Position numbers and translations under genes: made by a program
Notes under the pieces: generated by a model
What the model was told of the DNA's origin: nothing
Databases searched by the model: none
What the model saw: the letters and a program-made list of their open reading frames with translations, nothing else
Shown here: one piece after another, positions 44,261-53,199 of the stretch
Layout: each line of letters begins with the position of its first letter
Numbering within the stretch: position 1 is the stretch's first letter
Origin: Streptomyces sp. V3I8
GTDB lineage: Bacteria; Actinomycetota; Actinomycetes; Streptomycetales; Streptomycetaceae
DNA length: 64,000 nt
Reading direction: 5' to 3'
NCBI RefSeq assembly: GCF_030817535.1
Contig: NZ_JAUSZL010000002.1
Location: forward strand, 8,782,593-8,846,592

Positions 44261-44728
44261 TCAGGGCGCCTGGCGTGTCGGCAGCCTGCGGTCGAGGGTC
44301 CCTGCGGGCAGCACCTTGGTCGAGTTGTGTTCGCGGACGATCCGCCAGCCGTCCGGTGTCCGGCGCCAGACCAGCGAGGAAGTGGTACGGATGTCCGTGG
44401 TGGCGTCCGGCACGGTGATCCGCGCTACGAATGCGAGGGTGGACGCGGCCAGACCGAGGTCGGCGATGACGTGTGGGCCGTCGTCGACGGCGTGATGCGC
44501 GGAGACCATCTGGCGAAAACTGGGCTCCCAGATCGAGCCGTATCCGGCGGCTGTCGTCGCCACACGCTGCTCGGGGTCGAAGTCGTCGTAGAGGCGGACG
44601 TCCGGGGAGTCGAAGTCGTAGAAATCGCCGAAGGTGCGCCGAAAGTCGAAGGGCTCGTCCCCGTCGTTGCGCTCCCAGCCGAACACCCACCGACTGTGCA
44701 GGTCCACGATCAATCGTTCATCGTTCAT
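44261..44728 (-). CDS. NTF2-like / SnoaL-type protein
   Basis: 155 residues with the alpha+beta cone pattern of NTF2-like proteins: an early helix LIVDLHSRWVFGWERNDGDE, FDFRRTFGDFYDFDSPDVRL, and a final sheet ATTDIRTTSSLVWRRTPDGW and RIVREHNSTKV. These small proteins are enzymes or ligand binders (SnoaL-like). No partner gene is evident. Confidence 0.75.
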   Translation of the reverse strand: MNDERLIVDLHSRWVFGWERNDGDEPFDFRRTFGDFYDFDSPDVRLYDDFDPEQRVATTAAGYGSIWEPSFRQMVSAHHAVDDGPHVIADLGLAASTLAFVARITVPDATTDIRTTSSLVWRRTPDGWRIVREHNSTKVLPAGTLDRRLPTRQAP

Positions 44729-44786
44729 GACTCGACGCTAAGGTCGCGGGCGAGGTTCAGGCAGGGTGCGTCGCACCCACTCATCC

Positions 44787-44814
44787 GGGTGCCGGGTGCC
44801 GGGTGCCGGGTGCC
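44787..44814. repeat. Four tandem GGGTGCC heptamers
   Basis: Four exact 7-bp units in the 44729-45052 spacer between two minus-strand genes. Non-coding; the rest of the spacer shows no gene. Confidence 0.88.
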
Positions 44815-45052
44815 GTGTCCGACGGCATCTGAGGTCTGTACGTTCTGGCAGCCGTCCGGGCGGAGCAACAGCACAACCCCGGCCGACCTGCCTCCTTGCC
44901 CTGCTCCGCACCGTGAACGCCACCGCTGGATGCCCACAACGGCAGCAGCAAACAGAAACAGGCGGGAGCGGACAGCGACGGGCAGAAACGGACAACAGTG
45001 GGCGGCGACGGACAGCAACGCCGGCAGTGGCAGCGGGGCGCGAGCGTGACAA

Positions 45053-45081
45053 GGCGCCCACCGACCACCGCGGTGGGCGCC
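45053..45081. terminator. Hairpin terminator after SDR gene
   Basis: GGCGCCCACCG (45053-45063) pairs with CGGTGGGCGCC (45071-45081) around a 7-nt loop, 20 nt past the stop of the minus-strand SDR at 45101. Confidence 0.75.
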
Positions 45082-45100
45082 CGCACGCCTTTATCGACTG

Positions 45101-45910
45101 TCAGCCGAGCTCGGTGGGCACGATCGTCAGTTCGGCGATATTGACCCGGGCCGGTACCGCCACCGAGTACGTGATGGCGTCGGCCACGTCTTCCGCGGTG
45201 ATGGTTGTGACGGCCGTGCGCATGTCGGCCAGTCCGGCCCGGGTGGCCTCGTGTGCCATGTCGGCGCCGAGTTCGGTGACGGCGAAGGCCGGGTCGATGG
45301 ACCGCACCCGTACACCGCGAGGCCCGAGAGAGGCGCGCAGGTTACGGGTCAGCTGAGTGACCGCCGCCTTGGTCGCGCCGTAGACCGGGTAGTCGGCGAA
45401 GATCACCTCTGCGGCGATCGAGCCGAGGTTCACCAGGTCCGCGGCCCGTCCGGCCTCTGCCGCGTCGAGCAGGTCCGCGATGAAGGCCCGGCCGGTCGTC
45501 AGCAGACCGCGCAGGTTCACATCGATCATCCGGTCCCACTCGGCGGTGTCCGCCTCCTCGAACGGCGCGCCCAGCATCACCCCCGCGTTGGCGACGACCA
45601 GGTCGGGCCGGCCCAGGGTGGTGCGGATCGTCGAAGCGGCGGCGGTCAACGCGGCGGGATCGGTGACGTCCACCGCGAGCGGCAGGACCTCGGCCGAGTG
45701 TTCCTTGCGCAGGGTGACGGCGAGGTCGTCCAGCAGCCCGGATCGCCGGCCGAGGAGGGCGACCGTCGCTCCGGCAGCGGCGAAACGGTGGGCGGTCGCG
45801 GCGCCGATTCCGGCACTGGCCCCGGTGATCACCGCGATCCGTCCGGTCAGCAGGCCCGGGACCGCACCGGGGGCGGACAGAGGGAAGGTGTGGGAAGCGT
45901 TGTCTGTCAT
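45101..45910 (-). CDS. SDR family oxidoreductase
   Basis: 269 residues from ATG 45910. TGASAGIGAATAHRF cofactor motif, LGRRSG (Arg pair favours NADP), VANAGVM, GSIAAEVIFADYPVYGATKA as catalytic Ser-Tyr-Lys. The C-terminus VNIAELTIVPTELG is typical of the YdfG-like subgroup. It is divergent from an XRE-type regulator with 101 bp between them; that regulator probably controls it. Confidence 0.9.
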   Translation of the reverse strand: MTDNASHTFPLSAPGAVPGLLTGRIAVITGASAGIGAATAHRFAAAGATVALLGRRSGLLDDLAVTLRKEHSAEVLPLAVDVTDPAALTAAASTIRTTLGRPDLVVANAGVMLGAPFEEADTAEWDRMIDVNLRGLLTTGRAFIADLLDAAEAGRAADLVNLGSIAAEVIFADYPVYGATKAAVTQLTRNLRASLGPRGVRVRSIDPAFAVTELGADMAHEATRAGLADMRTAVTTITAEDVADAITYSVAVPARVNIAELTIVPTELG

Positions 45911-46011
45911 GAGGCCGAGCATGTTCGGTGGCCCGGAGGTCAACCAGGGCGGTCCTGTCCAGGGTGTGCCACACCCAGGTAGCCGATCGCGTATGCGCCT
46001 ATCGTTGCGGC

Positions 46012-46902
46012 ATGGACAGTGGCAACGTGCTGGGTGAGTTCCTCCGCGCACGGCGGGAGACGACCAGTCCGGACCGGGCCGAGCAGCCCTGGTCGGGCCG
46101 GCGCCGTACGCCGGGCCTGCGCCGGGAGGAGGTCGCCCAGTCGTCCGGGGTCAGTACCGACTACTACGCCCGGCTGGAACAGGGGCGGGAGAAGCATCCT
46201 TCCGCGCAGGTGGTGCACGCCCTGGCCCGCGCCCTCGGACTGAATTCCGAGGAGTCCGCGCACCTGCACCGGCTGGCACGAACGGATCGAGGCCCCGGCC
46301 CCGGCCCCGGCCCCGTCCGGCGAGGTGGCGGTGCGGTCGTCGCGCCGAGTCTGCTGCGTCTGATGGACGGCTGGCTGCACACACCCGCGCTGATCCTCGA
46401 CCGCCGGCTGGACGTGCTGGCCGGCAACCGCCTCGGACGCGCACTCTTTGCCGCAATGCTGGACCAGGACGAGGTCAACCTCGTCCGGTTCACCTTCCTG
46501 AACCCGGCCGCCCGGGACTTCTACCCCGACTGGGAGCGGGTCGCCAGGTCCGGGCTCGCGGCCCTGCGCGCGGGCAGCGGCGGCCTGATGAACGATCCCC
46601 GGCTCACCGAACTGGTCGGCGAACTGTCCTTGAAGAGCGCGGAGTTCCGTGATCTGTGGGCCCGACACGATGTACGGGGCAAGGCTCATGAGGCCAAGAC
46701 CTTCAGCCACGACCAGGTCGGCGAGCTGACCCTGGCCTACGACTCGTTCACCGTCGACAGCGCGCCGGACCAGCAGCTCATCGTGTACCAGGCCGAGCCC
46801 GGCAGCCCTTCCCAGCAGGCCCTCGCACTGCTCGGCACGGTGGCCGCCGACCTGCCCGCTCCGCAGACCGCGCCGTTGCGTGACTATGCCCAAGAGGGTT
46901 GA
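46012..46902 (+). CDS. XRE-family regulator with MmyB-like ligand domain
   Basis: 296 residues. N-terminal HTH (LRREEVAQSSGVSTDYYARL, ~38-57), then GPGPGPGP linker and a PAS-like MmyB domain (LLRLMDGWLHTPALILDRRL, VRFTFLNPAARDFYPDWERV). Such regulators commonly sit divergent from an SDR gene that they repress, as here. The ligand is likely a fatty acid-like or hydrophobic compound (family knowledge, inference). Confidence 0.9.
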   Translation: MDSGNVLGEFLRARRETTSPDRAEQPWSGRRRTPGLRREEVAQSSGVSTDYYARLEQGREKHPSAQVVHALARALGLNSEESAHLHRLARTDRGPGPGPGPVRRGGGAVVAPSLLRLMDGWLHTPALILDRRLDVLAGNRLGRALFAAMLDQDEVNLVRFTFLNPAARDFYPDWERVARSGLAALRAGSGGLMNDPRLTELVGELSLKSAEFRDLWARHDVRGKAHEAKTFSHDQVGELTLAYDSFTVDSAPDQQLIVYQAEPGSPSQQALALLGTVAADLPAPQTAPLRDYAQEG

Positions 46903-47251
46903 GATCGCGGCTGGAGGTGCGGCATCGCGTACTGCAGTCGCCGTACTCGAAGAGCGCCAAGGGAACACGTTCAGCAAACGCACTCATGAAGCCTGCCTTC
47001 TTCTGACCCCGGCGAGTGCCCGCCACTGAATGCTCCCGCCGGACCTGCACGTGTCGTCCATCCGACTCGTGCACCCCTCCCTCGCGCGCGACTCACGCCA
47101 GCAGCCGCTGTCGCTGCCGCTGTTGTTGCGCGTGCCTTGTTGTCCCCCACGTGAGCTACACGCAACTGTCCACCTCAAGGGGAGGTTCGGGGGTGGCGGC
47201 CGCACATAGCGTTCCTTCCAGTCGAAGGGGCGGCTCGGCCGCCGGTCAAGG

Positions 47252-48187
47252 ATGGGAAACATCATGTCGCCGTGGGACGCACCGTCGGTGCAGTGGTTGA
47301 AGCGTCAGTTCTCGCAGTCCCCCTTCGAGCCGACGCGCCGGGTGTGGCCGAGCGGGGTGCGACTGGCGGTGATGGTGGTGCTGTTCGTCCTGGTGACGGG
47401 GCTCGCCGCGGGGATGAGGAGCATGGCGGGGGACAACCCGGTGCTGTCACTGCTGTTCGGTGCGGCGGCCGCGGTGATCGCCCTGACGGCCTACGCGGCG
47501 GCGGTGCGGTTCCTCGAACAGCGCCCCGTGTCCGAACTGGACACCGCCGATGCCGTACCCGGCCTGCGCCGTGGCGCCCTCGTCGGCCTCGGACTCTTCG
47601 TCGTGACGCTCGCGCTGATCGCTCTGTTCGGTGAATACGGCACCAAGGGCGGGGTGTCCGTCGGCGGGACGTTCACCATCCTGGGGATGATGGCGGGGAT
47701 CGCGGTCGTGGAGGAGATCCTATTCCGCGGTATCGTCTTCCGCTTCGTTGAACAACTGGCGGGCACACGGGGCGCTTTGGCCATCTCGGGTGTGCTGTTC
47801 GGAGCGCTGCACCTGGTGAACTCCGGCGCCACCGTGTGGGGCGCGCTGGCCATCGCGATGGAAGCGGGCCTGATGCTCGGCGCGGCTTACGCGGCCACTC
47901 GCACCCTGTGGCTGCCGATCGGCCTGCACCTGGGTTGGAACTTCGCTCTGAGCGGTATCTTCGGTGTCACGGTCTCCGGCAACGAGGACATGCCGGCCGG
48001 GCTGTTCCACGGTGTGCTGTCGGGTCCCACCGCGATCACCGGAGGTGCCTTCGGACCCGAGGCCAGCATCTTCGCGATTCTCGTGTGCACGGTCCCCACG
48101 GTCATGTTCCTGCGCTCGGCCCGGCGCCAGGGGCGTCTGTACACCCGCAGCCAGCTCCGCTCCGAGAGGACGCGCACGCTGTCCTGA
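47252..48187 (+). CDS. CPBP family intramembrane metalloprotease
   Basis: 311 residues from ATG 47252 (ATG 47264 also possible). About eight membrane segments. Catalytic motifs EEILFRGIVFRF (~153), FGALHLVN and HLGWNFALSG give the Glu/His metal site of CPBP/ABI proteases. Roles in the family range from prenyl-protein processing to bacteriocin self-immunity; none is indicated here. Followed by three direct repeats and a strong hairpin. 46903-47251 upstream has no gene. Confidence 0.88.
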   Translation: MGNIMSPWDAPSVQWLKRQFSQSPFEPTRRVWPSGVRLAVMVVLFVLVTGLAAGMRSMAGDNPVLSLLFGAAAAVIALTAYAAAVRFLEQRPVSELDTADAVPGLRRGALVGLGLFVVTLALIALFGEYGTKGGVSVGGTFTILGMMAGIAVVEEILFRGIVFRFVEQLAGTRGALAISGVLFGALHLVNSGATVWGALAIAMEAGLMLGAAYAATRTLWLPIGLHLGWNFALSGIFGVTVSGNEDMPAGLFHGVLSGPTAITGGAFGPEASIFAILVCTVPTVMFLRSARRQGRLYTRSQLRSERTRTLS

Positions 48188-48233
48188 CACGTCACCTCTT
48201 GGGACACGTCACCTCAGTGGGACATGTCATCTC
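48186..48233. repeat. Three spaced 13-bp repeats (GACACGTCACCTC)
   Basis: Two exact copies (48186, 48203) and one variant GACATGTCATCTC (48221) at 17-18 nt intervals, starting at the CPBP stop codon and leading into a hairpin. Confidence 0.8.
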
Positions 48234-48234
48234 G

Positions 48235-48280
48235 TGGGCCCGGTCCGCGAACCCGGGCAGGGGTTTGCGGACCGGGCCCA
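48235..48280. terminator. Long hairpin terminator
   Basis: A stem of about 20 bp with two mismatches (48235-48254 with 48261-48280; TGGGCCCGGTCCGC outermost) and a short GGGCAG loop after the CPBP gene. Likely the terminator of that transcript. Confidence 0.85.
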
Positions 48281-48400
48281 TGAGGCTGCCACCGCTCTCT
48301 TTGAGATCATCTGCTGGGCCAGGTCATTACGCCTGGCTCTTTGAAGGACTTCCAGGTGCCGTACGCGCTGTGGGGGCCACGATCGAAAGGGCGGTGCGCG

Positions 48401-48961
48401 ATGACCGCGTACATCGTCATCCCCGGGATCGACGGTTCGGATGAGAGGCATTGGCAGAGCCTGTGGGAGAACCAGTGGGGAACCTCAGCGGTCCGGATCG
48501 CACCGGCCTCATGGAGCAGGCCGGACCTGCCGGACTGGGTCGCCGCAGTCCAGACTGCCTACGAGACCGCCTACGAGACCGCCTCCGAGCGTGACGGCCA
48601 GGTGGCGCTGGTGGCTCACAGCCTGGGCTGCTGGGCAGCTGCTCAGTGGCTGGACGGGGCACGGCCCGACGGGGTGACGGCGTTCCTGGTCGCGCCGCCC
48701 GATCTCCAGGGACCGGCGTTCCCGCGTGAGGCCGCATCGACGTTCCTGGGACTGTCCGCCCGCCCCTTGCCGTGCCGGAGCCTGATGGTGGCCAGCGACG
48801 ACGACCCGTACTGCGACCCGATGACGTCCGCCGCCCTCGCCAAGGGATGGCAGGCGGAACGGCCCCTCATCGGAAGCCACGGCCACATCAACTCCGACAG
48901 CGGCCTCGGCGACTGGCAGGTCGGCCAGGAACTCCTCCGCACGCTCGTCGTCGACCGCTGA
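48401..48961 (+). CDS. RBBP9/YdeN-family serine hydrolase
   Basis: 186 residues from ATG 48401, with AAAGGGCGG upstream. Alpha/beta hydrolase: VIPGIDGSDERHWQSLWENQ opening, nucleophile Ser ~73 in VAHSLGCWAA, acid in SDDDPYCD, His in GSHGHINSDSG. A small intracellular esterase-like family of unclear substrate. Monocistronic. Confidence 0.9.
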   Translation: MTAYIVIPGIDGSDERHWQSLWENQWGTSAVRIAPASWSRPDLPDWVAAVQTAYETAYETASERDGQVALVAHSLGCWAAAQWLDGARPDGVTAFLVAPPDLQGPAFPREAASTFLGLSARPLPCRSLMVASDDDPYCDPMTSAALAKGWQAERPLIGSHGHINSDSGLGDWQVGQELLRTLVVDR

Positions 48962-49361
48962 GCCGACTGAGCCGACGCCACGGCGTCGCCCGGTTCTCCG
49001 CGTGCATGTTGACGTCGGTCTCCTCCTGACTGGTAAGCCCGTGTGTGCCACATTGCATCGCATCGCATCGCACCGCATTGCGTTGCACTGTCGCCCGGTG
49101 ATGAAGAGGGGCGAAGCGGGACTGGAGAGTCAAGTACCAGTGTGTGAGCGGGGCTACGCATGGGCGTAGAGCTTGCTGACATCTTTTGTCAGACTAAAAA
49201 AGTTAAATCGTTTATGACTTGTTGGTTCCTGACGGTAAGTGTTTCCCGGTCGTAGCGTCCGCGCGACGTGCTTTGTTCTTCTATCGGATCGACGCTTCGG
49301 ACGGGGCCCGCCGAGCCGTATGCGGCTGCTGGTCCCGCGCCTCGGGGTGCTGCCTAACTGG

Positions 49362-50242
49362 CTCTAACAAAAGCTGCTGATCATGAGACTGTCGGTCTCT
49401 CTGCTCGTATGTCTGGGTATGGGAAACCGTCAGTCGCGGCCGTGGATCGTGTCGGACGAACTGTGGTCGTTGATCGAGCCGTTGCTACCGAACCCGGGCC
49501 CGAAGAAGGCTGAGGGCAGACCGCGGGTGCCGGACCGGCAGGCCCTGTCCGGGATCCTGTTCGTCCTGCACACCGGCATCCAGTGGGAGTACCTGCCCCA
49601 GGAGCTCGGCTTCGGCTCGGGGATGACCTGCTGGCGGCGCCTGGCGGCTTGGAACAAGGCCGGCGTCTGGGACCAGCTCCACCATCTGCTGCTGAACGAG
49701 CTGCGGTCGAAGAACCATCTGGACTGGGGCCGGGCGGTGATCGACTCCTCGCATGTCCGCGCGGCCCGACGGGGCCCAAAAGCGGTCCCAGCCCGGTCGA
49801 CCGCGCACGTCCGGGCAGCAAGCACCACCTCATCGTCGACGGGCAGGGCATCCCGCTCGCGGTGTCGCTGACCGGCGGCAACCGCAACGACGTCACCCAA
49901 CTCCTGCCCCTGCTCGACAAGATCCCCGCCGTCGCCGGGGTTGTCGGCCGGCCCCGCCACCGGCCCGACGCACTGCTCGCCGACCGTGGTTACGACCACG
50001 ACAAGTACCGGCGCTTGCTGTGGCGGCGCGGGATCCGTCCCGTGATCGCGAAGCGGGGCGAGTCTCACGGCACCGGCCTGGGCGTCTTCCGCTACGTCGT
50101 CGAACGCACGATCGCCTGGCTTCACGGCTTCCGCCGCCTACGCATCCGCTGGGAACGACGCGACGACATCCACGAAGCATTCCTCGGCCTCGCCACCTGC
50201 CTGATCACCTACCGCCACGTCCGACGCCTTTGTTAGGACCTC
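49362..50242 (+). mobile_element. IS5-family (two-frame) insertion element
   Basis: Imperfect terminal repeats with core CTAACAAA(A/G)GC are visible at 49364-49374 and 50226-50236. Exact edges and the target duplication are not certain. It abuts the ISAzo13-like element at 50248. 48962-49361 upstream contains only an AT-rich patch (TTAAATCG near 49203) and short GCATC repeats near 49057, no gene. Confidence 0.75.
49419..50236 (+). CDS. IS5-family transposase expressed by frameshift
   Basis: The first frame (GNRQSRPWIVSDELWSLIEP ... AVIDSSHVRAARRGPK) passes at an AAAA run near 49780 into the second frame (GPSPVDRARPGSKHHLIVDG ... LLADRGYDHDKYRR ... YVVERTIAWLHGFRRL). D-D-E residues fall in IDSSH, ADRGY and VVERTIAWL. 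A shift at this point is the normal expression mode of this IS group, and no other lesion is seen, so the element may be active. Confidence 0.75.
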
Positions 50243-50259
50243 TAAGGGCCTGCCGGAAA

Positions 50260-50487
50260 TTAACGTGTCGGTTTGATCTTTGTGGGGACGCTGTTCGCGA
50301 GGAACGCTGTGACGTCGGCGGGTGTGCGGAACCTGGCTGTTGAGGGTGAGATGGTGCGGCTGTGTTCGGCCAGGAAGGGCTGGACTTGGCGAATGACCCT
50401 GGTGAGGGTGCTGCCGTTGAGTTTGAAGAGTTGAGCCAGGAGATCTCGGGTGCCGATTTTGCGCAGGTAGAGCACGGTGGCCAACAC
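50260..50487 (-). CDS. Small HTH-like ORF inside ISAzo13 element
   Basis: 75 residues from GTG 50487 (LATVLYLRKIGTRDLLAQLF ... KLNGSTLTRVIRQVQPFLAE). It resembles the helix-turn-helix segment of DDE transposases and reaches into the left terminal repeat. It may be a second IS gene or a frameshifted tail; no family function is claimed. Confidence 0.45.
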   Translation of the reverse strand: MLATVLYLRKIGTRDLLAQLFKLNGSTLTRVIRQVQPFLAEHSRTISPSTARFRTPADVTAFLANSVPTKIKPTR

Positions 50488-50556
50488 CCTGGCGGGGGTG
50501 GTCAGCTTGTCCTGGCCTCCTGCCCCTCGAGCACGGAGTCGCTCGCCTCCTCGTTG

Positions 50557-51942
50557 TTAGGATCGGGCTCGCTCACGTAACTCCTCCAGTGGCTCGGAGA
50601 GTTGGCCGATGAGTTCGTCCGGTGCGGGTTCGGGCATGCCGGTGAGTTCTGGACTGCGCAGATACCCGGTGCAAGGCTGTGGGCAGGGAAGGCTGGTCGA
50701 CCGTGGGTCTTGGACCGCGGTGGTGACGTCGGGCCGAGGCTGCAGGGTGTAGTTCCAGTCGCCGTGGAAACGGTGCCGGTGCATAGGCAGGGCGTCGATG
50801 TCGCTGTCGGTGACCTTGATGCCGGTGTCGTAGGTGCCGGTGTCGAGTTCGGCGTGGACGGTCAACCCGGTGCGGGTGGTGGTCGCCGCGATGCTGTCGA
50901 TGATGACGTCGTGGCTGGTCAGTGGGCGGCCGCGCCAGTTCATGGAGATGCGGGAGAGCAGCCGGTGCTCGATCTTGTTCCACTTCGAGGTGCCCGGCGG
51001 CATGTGGCAGACGGTGATCTCGAGGCCGGTCTGGGCGGCCAGGGCGGCGAGTTCGCTCTTCCATGCGCGGGTGCGGTAACCGTTGGAACCACCCGCGTCC
51101 GCGGTGATCAGCACACGGGTGGCGGCCGGGTAGTCGCGCTGGCCGCGGGCCTGCCACCAGCGGCGGATGGAGGCGACGGCGAAGGCGGCGGTGTCGTGAT
51201 CGGTGCCGACGCTGACCCAGCTGGTATTCGCGACGAGGTCGTAGATCCCGTAAGGGGTCGCCTTTCCTGGTCCTTGCCGGTCCAGGAAGTCGTGTGTCTT
51301 GACCCGCGCCGGCTCACCGGACGGCCGCCACTGGTGGCCTGTGTTCTTGTAGTTGCCGATCAGTTCCTTCTTCTTCGTGTCCACGCTGATCACCGGCTGA
51401 CCATCGGCCATGTGTTCTTTGGCCTGGTCGATGATGTAGCGGAACTGGGCGTCGCGGTCAGGGTGCTGTTTGTCCTCGAGGGTCTTGGCGCCGGCCTGCA
51501 GGCTAAAGCCCTCCTGGCGCAGCAGGACCCCGACGGTGTCCGCACCGACTCGGTGTCCTTGCCGGGTCAGCTCCGCCGCCAGGCTCCTGGTCGACTTGAC
51601 CGTCCAGCGCAGCGGCGGCATCGGATCACCGCGCTCATCGGGCTCCACCAGTGCCAACAGCGCGGGCCGCAGCCCGGGGTCAAGATCCGCGGTCCTCTTG
51701 CGACCGCCGCCAGACTTGCGTACCCGGCCCAAAGGGCCTTCGCCGGATTCCAGCTCTGCCACACCTTTGCGGACCGTTGTCTCACTGACCTCGGCCGCCC
51801 GTGCCACCGCCCGAATGCCTCCGTGACCCAGGACCCGGGCCTCGGCCCCCATCAGCAACCACCGCTGCCGCCCATCAAGGCGTGGGAACAACACCTCGAA
51901 CTTCACAGCCAGTTGATCGCGAACTCCACCAGACACACCCAT
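50557..51942 (-). CDS. ISAzo13-family transposase
   Basis: 461 residues from ATG 51942. HTH part GIRAVARAAEVSETTVRKGV, then PVISVDTKKKELIGNYKNTG, LITADAGGSNGYRTRAWKSE and MPPGTSKWNKIEHRLLSRIS supply the D-D-E core typical of ISAzo13. The frame is unbroken, so it may be functional. Confidence 0.88.
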   Translation of the reverse strand: MGVSGGVRDQLAVKFEVLFPRLDGRQRWLLMGAEARVLGHGGIRAVARAAEVSETTVRKGVAELESGEGPLGRVRKSGGGRKRTADLDPGLRPALLALVEPDERGDPMPPLRWTVKSTRSLAAELTRQGHRVGADTVGVLLRQEGFSLQAGAKTLEDKQHPDRDAQFRYIIDQAKEHMADGQPVISVDTKKKELIGNYKNTGHQWRPSGEPARVKTHDFLDRQGPGKATPYGIYDLVANTSWVSVGTDHDTAAFAVASIRRWWQARGQRDYPAATRVLITADAGGSNGYRTRAWKSELAALAAQTGLEITVCHMPPGTSKWNKIEHRLLSRISMNWRGRPLTSHDVIIDSIAATTTRTGLTVHAELDTGTYDTGIKVTDSDIDALPMHRHRFHGDWNYTLQPRPDVTTAVQDPRSTSLPCPQPCTGYLRSPELTGMPEPAPDELIGQLSEPLEELRERARS

Positions 51943-52040
51943 GCCAGATCAACGACCTGAACCGCGCGAAGCAACACGTTAATTTCCGGCAGGCTGCTTC
52001 AGCACGTTGATACTCTCCGCATCTACGGCGAGGAGGGGAG

Positions 52041-52430
52041 ATGATCGTGGGAGCAGAGCCGTCGAGTCCTCCGAGCCGCCGGTTCAGAGGAACTGGTTTT
52101 GGGGTCCTCTTCGGTGGACTGACCGCAGTGGTGTCCACTGCTGCCATTGGGAATGCATGGGCTGTATGTGACATCGGCAACGGCGTAACCAATGGCATGA
52201 CCTTGCTGTTTCTTGTTCCTCTCATATGGATCGCCGCTGCGGTTTCGTGGGTGATCCTGCACAGCACCATCGGAAGACGTCATCGCAGGACCGCCCTGAC
52301 TGCAGGGCTCATCTTCACCCTGTGGTTCACCTGGTTCCTTGTCACATGGCTCGGCATGCCGGACTCCTACTCCGCACCGTCGTGCCCGGGCAACGTCCCA
52401 CCTTGGTGGCCGAGCTTCATCCCTGCATGA
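52041..52430 (+). CDS. Small membrane protein, hypothetical
   Basis: 129 residues from ATG 52041, with GAGGAGGGGAG immediately upstream. Three hydrophobic segments (GVLFGGLTAVVSTAAIGNAW, GMTLLFLVPLIWIAAAVSWV, TALTAGLIFTLWFTWFLVTW) and a Cys/Pro-rich end (SAPSCPGNVPPWWPSFIPA). Function unknown. Confidence 0.7.
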   Translation: MIVGAEPSSPPSRRFRGTGFGVLFGGLTAVVSTAAIGNAWAVCDIGNGVTNGMTLLFLVPLIWIAAAVSWVILHSTIGRRHRRTALTAGLIFTLWFTWFLVTWLGMPDSYSAPSCPGNVPPWWPSFIPA

Positions 52431-52511
52431 CTCCGGCGAAGCCTGTGAACCTTGGCAGGGACAGCGGCACCCTACTCAGCAGCACCCCGACCAGCCGCTG
52501 CACACCAGCAA

Positions 52512-52530
52512 GATCGTGTTACGAGTTCTA
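52512..52530. repeat. Solo IS end
   Basis: GATCGTGTTACGAGTTCTA matches the right end plus flank of the IS5-family element at 25232-26130 with one mismatch, but no element is attached. Vestige of excision or recombination. 52531-52685 shows no convincing gene. Confidence 0.6.
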
Positions 52531-52685
52531 TGCAGCGGTACTGCTTCTGATGACGAACTTGACACCGCATCTGACTTCACGCTCGTCAGACACGTCAAGA
52601 TCGACAACTGGCTCTGTTCACGAGAGACGGTTCTGGCACGAGTTGTGTGAAGGATCTACGCATCGTGACTGAGGCGATGAGGGCG

Positions 52686-53168
52686 TCAGATTTGATTTCC
52701 CGGGTGCCGGGCGTTCCAAGAGCTGACTATCGCTGCTCGCTGGTCGTCGAGAGTTGCGACGTCTCCGGCGGGTGCGGGGGCGAAGATGTCGACTGTCTCA
52801 GTACCTTCGCTCCAGGGTTCCCAGTGGCGGACATACGCTTGCCGCCCGTTGGTGAATTGTCGGAGCTGTCCGGACGGGTGGACGTTGGGGCGGGCTCCCT
52901 GGCAGCACAAGAGGCGGCCATCAAGTTCGAGCTGTCGGCGGGCCTGAGAAAGGCAGTCAAGATAGTCGGTCCCGCTGAACTCCGTGCGTGAGTGAGCGTC
53001 GATGAGCGCGATGAGAGCGGTAGAGGGGTCGCTGAGGCAGATGGTGACGTCATGCACCAGGCCGGCAGCGTCAATGGTTTGAAGGTCGATCTCCTCGGTC
53101 CACTTGGGCTGAGGAACGCTGCTGTCGTCGCTTGTGTTATGCCCGGACCGGTTCTTCATACCGGCCAT
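52686..53168 (-). CDS. Hypothetical protein
   Basis: 160 residues from ATG 53168 (AGMKNRSGHNTSDDSSVPQP), with GGCAGAG just upstream; the longer upstream frame is antisense to transposase DNA. Blocks VHDVTICLSDPSTALIALID and GRQAYVRHWEPWSEGTETVD look protein-like. Not recognised. Lies directly beside the truncated ISL3 element. Confidence 0.5.
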   Translation of the reverse strand: MAGMKNRSGHNTSDDSSVPQPKWTEEIDLQTIDAAGLVHDVTICLSDPSTALIALIDAHSRTEFSGTDYLDCLSQARRQLELDGRLLCCQGARPNVHPSGQLRQFTNGRQAYVRHWEPWSEGTETVDIFAPAPAGDVATLDDQRAAIVSSWNARHPGNQI

Positions 53169-53199
53169 GATCTCTGCCGATAGCCGGTCAGGGAAGCTC

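Larger units (their letters stand above)
50248..51994 (-). mobile_element. ISAzo13-family element, 1.75 kb
   Basis: Perfect 21-bp terminal inverted repeats (GCCTGCCGGAAATTAACGTG core; 50248-50268 and 51974-51994). No clear target duplication. It contains a full transposase and a short second frame. Confidence 0.85.

Noticed and set aside
49780..49800. Frame change in the IS5 transposase taken as an inactivating mutation
   Set aside because: It occurs at an AAAA run where related two-frame IS5 elements shift by design, and no other lesion is present.
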